9,191 bases of DNA, taken from contig DAOWME010000115.1 of assembly GCA_030643245.1 (NCBI GenBank), forward strand, positions 1 through 9,191, read 5' to 3'. The notes beneath the pieces were generated by a model. The model was given only the letters and a program-made list of their open reading frames with translations, was not told the DNA's origin and made no database searches. A program made the translations under genes and the position numbers. The DNA comes from Deltaproteobacteria bacterium. Its GTDB lineage: Bacteria; Desulfobacterota; UBA8473. Positions 6,255 to 9,191 of the stretch are shown piece by piece (positions within the stretch are counted from its first letter, which is position 1; the number at the start of each line of letters is the position of its first letter).

Positions 6255-6731
6255 TCACTGCAACTTCTTGCAGAGTTCCGCCACTCGTGAGCCAAGCTTC
6301 ATGGCATCATCGATCGCGGTCTGGTCAGGTTTCTCAACCGAGGCCACACCGTAATGACCGGATGCACTCATCGGGTCACCTACAATGATCATGCCGTATA
6401 TCAACAGGCACTGAATTATGGAGATCATGGTGGTCTCTTTCCCGCCTGTGTGGTGTCCACTCGTGGCAAAGGCCGCACCTACCTTATCCTCCATCTTATT
6501 CCTGATACCCACAAAACTGTCGAAGACCTTCTTTAGCTCAGCAGCCATAACACCGAAATAGACCGGCGAGCCGGCGATGATACCCGCTGAGTTGAGAAAA
6601 TCATCCTTTTCCACTTCAGCTGTGTTTTTGAGCACAGCCTTTACCCCTGCCGATTCCACACCCCTGGCCAGCTCTTCCGCCAGTTTCCTGGTGTTGCCTC
6701 CCTTAGAATAATAGACTACTAATACCTGCAT
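6255..6731 (-). CDS. WrbA-like flavodoxin / NAD(P)H:quinone oxidoreductase family protein
   Basis: A 158-aa flavodoxin-fold protein expected to bind FMN and carry out one- or two-electron transfer, possibly quinone reduction. The FMN phosphate loop is YYSKGGNT at 7-14, followed by GSPVYFG at 54-60 and SGHHTGGKETT at 91-101, which resembles the glycine-rich GGQETT segment of WrbA. GMIIVGDP at 113-120 and GHYGVA at 125-130 also fit that family. It is shorter than classic WrbA (about 200 aa), so I use only the family name. AGGAGG at 6738-6743 with a 6-base spacer firmly supports ATG 6731. It lies between a small basic ORF (19 bp upstream) and manA (24 bp downstream). A role in anaerobic redox balance or oxidative-stress protection is a guess. 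Confidence 0.85.
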   Translation of the reverse strand: MQVLVVYYSKGGNTRKLAEELARGVESAGVKAVLKNTAEVEKDDFLNSAGIIAGSPVYFGVMAAELKKVFDSFVGIRNKMEDKVGAAFATSGHHTGGKETTMISIIQCLLIYGMIIVGDPMSASGHYGVASVEKPDQTAIDDAMKLGSRVAELCKKLQ

Positions 6732-6750
6732 CCTTTTCCTCCTTTCTCTA

Positions 6751-6900
6751 TCATAACTTTCCGTTCATTTCCTGCTTTGTTTCCTCCTTGGCCAGTTTCC
6801 TGTCACAGCCTTTCTTGCCCTTGCGGGTAGAAAGGGGTCTGCTCCTCTGTCCTGGGAGGGGAATCCTTACCATCTTCCAAAAGGGCTTTCTTTTCCTCAT
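6751..6900 (-). CDS. small, highly basic hypothetical protein (49 aa)
   Basis: The frame starts MRKRKPFWKMVRIPLPGQ, contains STRKGKKGCDRKLAKEE and stops 19 bases before the flavodoxin start. About a third of its residues are Lys or Arg, which points to binding RNA, DNA or the ribosome. The RKGKKGCDRK segment vaguely recalls the basic KGKGSYxRK tail of the ribosome-rescue factor ArfA, but the match is too short to claim relationship. No good Shine-Dalgarno sequence precedes ATG 6900; the same frame is open for 15 codons further upstream without another standard start. The location and direction fit the first gene of a small-ORF-flavodoxin-manA operon. It may not be a real gene. Confidence 0.4.
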   Translation of the reverse strand: MRKRKPFWKMVRIPLPGQRSRPLSTRKGKKGCDRKLAKEETKQEMNGKL

Positions 6901-7072
6901 AAGAACGAAGTATTGTTTTCTTGTTACCAGATATTTTCTTATTTTTCAAGAAAAATCCATACCTGCCGGCAATTCTAATTATGGTTAACCCTTCGATGAT
7001 AATGGAACTCCTGGCGTGATGCGGAAGGGGTAAGTGATTGTGAGGAGGAGGACAATGTACGCGAAGAGTAGA
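6901..7072. other. AT-rich intergenic region, no gene seen
   Basis: This 172-bp stretch separates the agmatinase stop from the small basic ORF; both flanking genes are on the minus strand. It holds a near-palindrome, ATTTTTCAAGAAAAAT at 6941-6956 (two 7-bp arms around AA), and the 8-bp palindrome GGTTAACC at 6983-6990. On the minus strand, TTGAAA within the first element could serve as a -35 box, with TAACAA 17 bases on as a poor -10, for transcription into the flavodoxin/manA genes. No stem followed by a T-run was found that would terminate the agmatinase transcript. Confidence 0.35.
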
Positions 7073-7993
7073 TTAATCTTTTCTTTTCAGGGAAAGAGAA
7101 TAACCTATCATCTTATAAACGAGTTTAGCTGCCAGAAAGTCGGGGGCCGGCATCCCAGGGATAGGAGAGAGTTCCATCACGTCAAACCCAACGATGTTCC
7201 TGTTTCGCCCCACTTCCCTCACGATATTGAGCAACTCATGCCAACCGAGCCCCCCGGGTTCCGGTGTGCCCACGGACGGCATGATTGAAGGGTTCATGAC
7301 ATCCAGATCGAGAGTTATGTACACGTTTTTAGAGAGACAGGATATCATCTCTTCCATCCAGTCTTGACGTTCTATGAGGTCCGTCTCAAAGAAAACAGGG
7401 AGGCTTTTCCTTTTGACGAACTCCATCTCCTCCGTGGAAAGGCTTCTGATACCTACCTGTACTGCGGGGACATAGTCCAATATCCTTCTCATTACACTTG
7501 CATGATTGTATCTTGTCTCACAATAGGAGTCCCTTAGATCAGCATGGGCATCCAACTGGAGGACAGTAAAGTCCTCAAATTCTTCTGCAAATGCCCTCAC
7601 GACACCAAGGGTCACGGAGTGTTCTCCTCCCAATGTTATCAACAGCTTCTCTCTCTTTTCCACGAAGGAAACAACGTCATAGATCCTCTTAAACATACCC
7701 TCCGGACCGGACATATCAGGCTCCAGCTCGTTGAGGGTGTGTATCCCGACCTTGTATGCCTCCAGGTCAAGTTCTTCATCGTAAAGTTCCATATGAAGCG
7801 AAGCGTTGATAATCGCTCTCGGACCTTCCCTTGTCCCTGTCCGGTATGAGACGGTTTGATCGTAGGGCACAGGGAGGATAAGTACCCTGGAAGTGTCGAG
7901 TTGAGCAAACTTTCCTGATATTGCCCCGAAGTTTAGAGGCGGAAAGAGCTTGCTGTCCGAAAGTATGTTTTCTTGACTAGGGCGGGGACTCAG
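7073..7993 (-). CDS. speB: agmatinase / ureohydrolase family protein, probable CTG start
   Basis: Binuclear-manganese ureohydrolase expected to convert agmatine to putrescine and urea. Metal-binding motifs, numbered from the CTG start (306 aa): GGEHS at 122-126 (H125), DAHAD at 148-152 and TLDLDV at 227-232 (D229, D231), with SVGTPEPGG at 240-248. The first standard start (GTG 7870) would begin at VPYDQTVSYR, cutting the first beta strand. The frame upstream encodes family-like sequence (FGAISGKFAQLDTSRVLILP) back to a TAA at 7994-7996 and contains no ATG, GTG or TTG. The codon right after that TAA is CTG, with GGAGG 8 bases upstream, so I place the start at 7993. This gives a normal family length. 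It follows the deoxyhypusine-synthase-like gene in the same frame with no gap. A related ureohydrolase substrate such as an aminopropyl- or other guanidino-amine is possible. Confidence 0.85.
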   Translation of the reverse strand: MSPRPSQENILSDSKLFPPLNFGAISGKFAQLDTSRVLILPVPYDQTVSYRTGTREGPRAIINASLHMELYDEELDLEAYKVGIHTLNELEPDMSGPEGMFKRIYDVVSFVEKREKLLITLGGEHSVTLGVVRAFAEEFEDFTVLQLDAHADLRDSYCETRYNHASVMRRILDYVPAVQVGIRSLSTEEMEFVKRKSLPVFFETDLIERQDWMEEMISCLSKNVYITLDLDVMNPSIMPSVGTPEPGGLGWHELLNIVREVGRNRNIVGFDVMELSPIPGMPAPDFLAAKLVYKMIGYSLSLKRKD

Positions 7994-9022
7994 TTACAAC
8001 ACCTCCAATTTTTCCCCCATCTTGAACCTGGGAAACCTTCTCTTCTTCAATGTCTCTATTACACTGCTGAAGACGGCGCTTGCAATAAGAGGGAAGGCTA
8101 TGGTGGCATCAGAGTACACAGATACGCATGAGGCCTCATTTACAATCTTGCCCCATGATTTGGCCTCCCTGAAGGTACACCCACTCAACCCTCCCCAGTG
8201 AGGGGCGTCTGTGGATATCTGGATACCGTACTTGTGCCCGTTAGCCTTGCTTGGATCGAGTAACCGTGCCACTACTTGAGCTTGTTGGATAAAGTTCTTT
8301 GGCACACCACCCCCCACGTAGACTACACCGGTTGATCCTGAATCACTGACAATCCCGGTAATTTCCAGGACGTCAGCAACAGTATCCAGTTGCAGATTGT
8401 TCGTGCCCTCACGCCTGCCCAGGGCTATGGAAATACCTATAGAGCTATCGGCAATAGCCGGACAGTAGACAGGAACCCCTTTCTCATAAGCCGATGTCAG
8501 GACCCCCTCTTCCTTTCCCACCGCTGACAGTTCTTTTCCCAAGAGATAGAGGAATTCCCTGGTAGTATACGGGCGGTCCTGTTCCAACCCACAGACCCAC
8601 TTTTTTACAAAGTCGTCGGTTTCATCAAATTCTTTTTCCTTGGCAAAGACATCGTAAATCCGATCTATACCCTCTTCGAAGAGGCGCCGGTCATCAACAT
8701 GGGGAGATCCCTGCCAATGAAACTTTCCAAGGATTTCATGACAATCATGGAACAGATTTGCCCCTGTTGAAACTATACAATCTACCAATCTGTTCTTTAT
8801 CAAGGAGACCACCAGATTTCTCATGCCTGCAGGAATCATTGCCCCGGCCAGACCCAAGAATATGGTTGTGTCATCCTTGAGCATATTGCACCATATCTCT
8901 TTGGCAATAGATATATTTCTACCCTGAAAAGCGGTCTTTCCCATCCCCTCCACGAGATTTACCACATCAAGGTCTTTATCGAGTGTTATGGAAGAAACCG
9001 GCGTATCCAACAAGGTCTCCAT
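7994..9022 (-). CDS. deoxyhypusine synthase-like protein (bacterial DHS family; possible homospermidine synthase)
   Basis: NAD-dependent deoxyhypusine-synthase fold. In archaea and eukaryotes the family moves the aminobutyl group of spermidine to a lysine of (a)IF5A; bacteria lack that target, so a small amine acceptor such as putrescine (giving homospermidine) is more likely. Seen, numbered from the in-frame ATG at 9064: FLGLAGAMIPAG at 69-80, STGANLFHD at 99-107, YCPAIADSSIG at 200-210, GGGVPKNFIQQ at 251-261, and AKSWGKI at 301-307 with K306 matching the lysine that forms the enzyme-imine intermediate. SDATIAFPL at 318-326 closes the core. I prefer ATG 9022: GAGGAG ends 6 bases upstream and METLLDTPV fits the family start, while ATG 9064 has an AT-rich leader and no ribosome site. 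The agmatinase gene follows directly, so putrescine supply and use appear linked. A role with agmatine itself as substrate is also possible. Confidence 0.85.
   Translation of the reverse strand: METLLDTPVSSITLDKDLDVVNLVEGMGKTAFQGRNISIAKEIWCNMLKDDTTIFLGLAGAMIPAGMRNLVVSLIKNRLVDCIVSTGANLFHDCHEILGKFHWQGSPHVDDRRLFEEGIDRIYDVFAKEKEFDETDDFVKKWVCGLEQDRPYTTREFLYLLGKELSAVGKEEGVLTSAYEKGVPVYCPAIADSSIGISIALGRREGTNNLQLDTVADVLEITGIVSDSGSTGVVYVGGGVPKNFIQQAQVVARLLDPSKANGHKYGIQISTDAPHWGGLSGCTFREAKSWGKIVNEASCVSVYSDATIAFPLIASAVFSSVIETLKKRRFPRFKMGEKLEVL
8002..8006 (-). promoter_or_regulatory. ribosome binding site that decides the agmatinase CTG start
   Basis: GGAGG on the minus strand lies inside the last codons of the upstream gene. 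It is followed by 8 bases, including that gene's TAA, and then by CTG 7993. The spacing is ideal for initiation at CTG. Ribosomes finishing the upstream gene would be released right at this site, favouring coupled reinitiation. Confidence 0.6.
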
Positions 9023-9130
9023 TGGCATCTCCTCGTCCCTGATTACAGAAAGTTTGAAACTCATTTTAATTATGCATTTAAACCATTGTCGGGAGGTCTA
9101 TTCGTTTACTTCTTATGAAGAACTACAATT

Positions 9131-9174
9131 TGTCAAGCTGTGCAGTTACACAAACCTAGTGTCTTGAAGTGTCT
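9131..9174 (-). promoter_or_regulatory. candidate control region of the polyamine pair: -35 box and tandem 7-mer
   Basis: On the minus strand a perfect TTGACA (9136 to 9131) lies about 65 bases upstream of ATG 9064, pointing into the deoxyhypusine-synthase-like gene; no good -10 box lies 16-18 bases further on. Just upstream of it, AGTGTCT (plus-strand reading) occurs at 9158-9164 and again at 9168-9174, exactly 10 bp apart. This places both copies on the same face of the helix, as in a tandem operator. The regulator is unknown. No gene was seen from 9065 to the window end. Confidence 0.3.
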
Positions 9175-9191
9175 CAGATGATTCAGTTAAC

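Noticed and set aside
5899..6354. 151-codon plus-strand ORF
   Set aside because: Antisense to the well-conserved zinc-ligand half of manA and to the end of the flavodoxin gene; no recognisable product.
7034..7288. Plus-strand ORF with a strong GAGGAGGAGG ahead of ATG 7055
   Set aside because: It is antisense to the conserved C-terminal part of agmatinase and its product resembles nothing known; the purine run is probably chance.
9139..9152. TGTG-N6-CACA, possible CRP/FNR-type site
   Set aside because: The known CRP site has TGTGA-N6-TCACA, that is 8 bases between TGTG and CACA; here there are 6, and flanking bases do not fit.

Overview
This window looks like chromosomal DNA from a strictly anaerobic bacterium, most plausibly of the Desulfobacterota ('deltaproteobacterial') or a similar syntrophic or sulfate-reducing lineage. 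The evidence is a ferredoxin-linked 2-oxoacid oxidoreductase, a WrbA-like flavodoxin, moderate GC, and standard bacterial Shine-Dalgarno sites. The lineage is inferred from gene content and style only. I saw no rRNA, tRNA, CRISPR array, transposase or phage gene.

Region 1 (1-3200, plus strand): the tail of a possible upstream gene, then a four-subunit 2-oxoacid:ferredoxin oxidoreductase of the VOR/KOR type. The order is TPP-binding beta subunit, 2x[4Fe-4S] ferredoxin subunit, alpha subunit, a 230-bp gap with an imperfect hairpin, then the gamma subunit. Together they would oxidatively decarboxylate a 2-oxoacid (branched-chain or 2-oxoglutarate) to an acyl-CoA, or run in reverse, with electrons passed to ferredoxin.

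Region 2 (3254-3648, minus strand): two short Ala/Glu/Lys-rich reading frames joined by an ATGA overlap. They read like one exported helical protein broken by a one-base frameshift, or a coupled pair.

Region 3 (3743-6230): a plus-strand gene for a complete, eukaryote-style 6-phosphofructo-2-kinase/fructose-2,6-bisphosphatase converges on a minus-strand mannose-6-phosphate isomerase gene (manA). Their 3' ends overlap by 44 bp. Both enzymes use fructose 6-phosphate. This is the most unexpected content of the window because fructose 2,6-bisphosphate signalling is mainly a eukaryotic trait.

Region 4 (6255-6900, minus strand): a WrbA/flavodoxin-like protein gene just upstream of manA, preceded by a 49-codon ORF for a very basic small protein. 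The three may form one operon with manA.

Region 5 (7073-9064, minus strand): a polyamine pair. A deoxyhypusine-synthase-fold protein (bacteria lack eIF5A, so its substrate must differ) is followed in the same frame, after one TAA, by agmatinase. The conserved N-terminus of agmatinase is only encoded if translation starts at a CTG directly after that TAA; a GGAGG lies 8 nt upstream. A likely joint role is agmatine to putrescine and then to a larger polyamine such as homospermidine.
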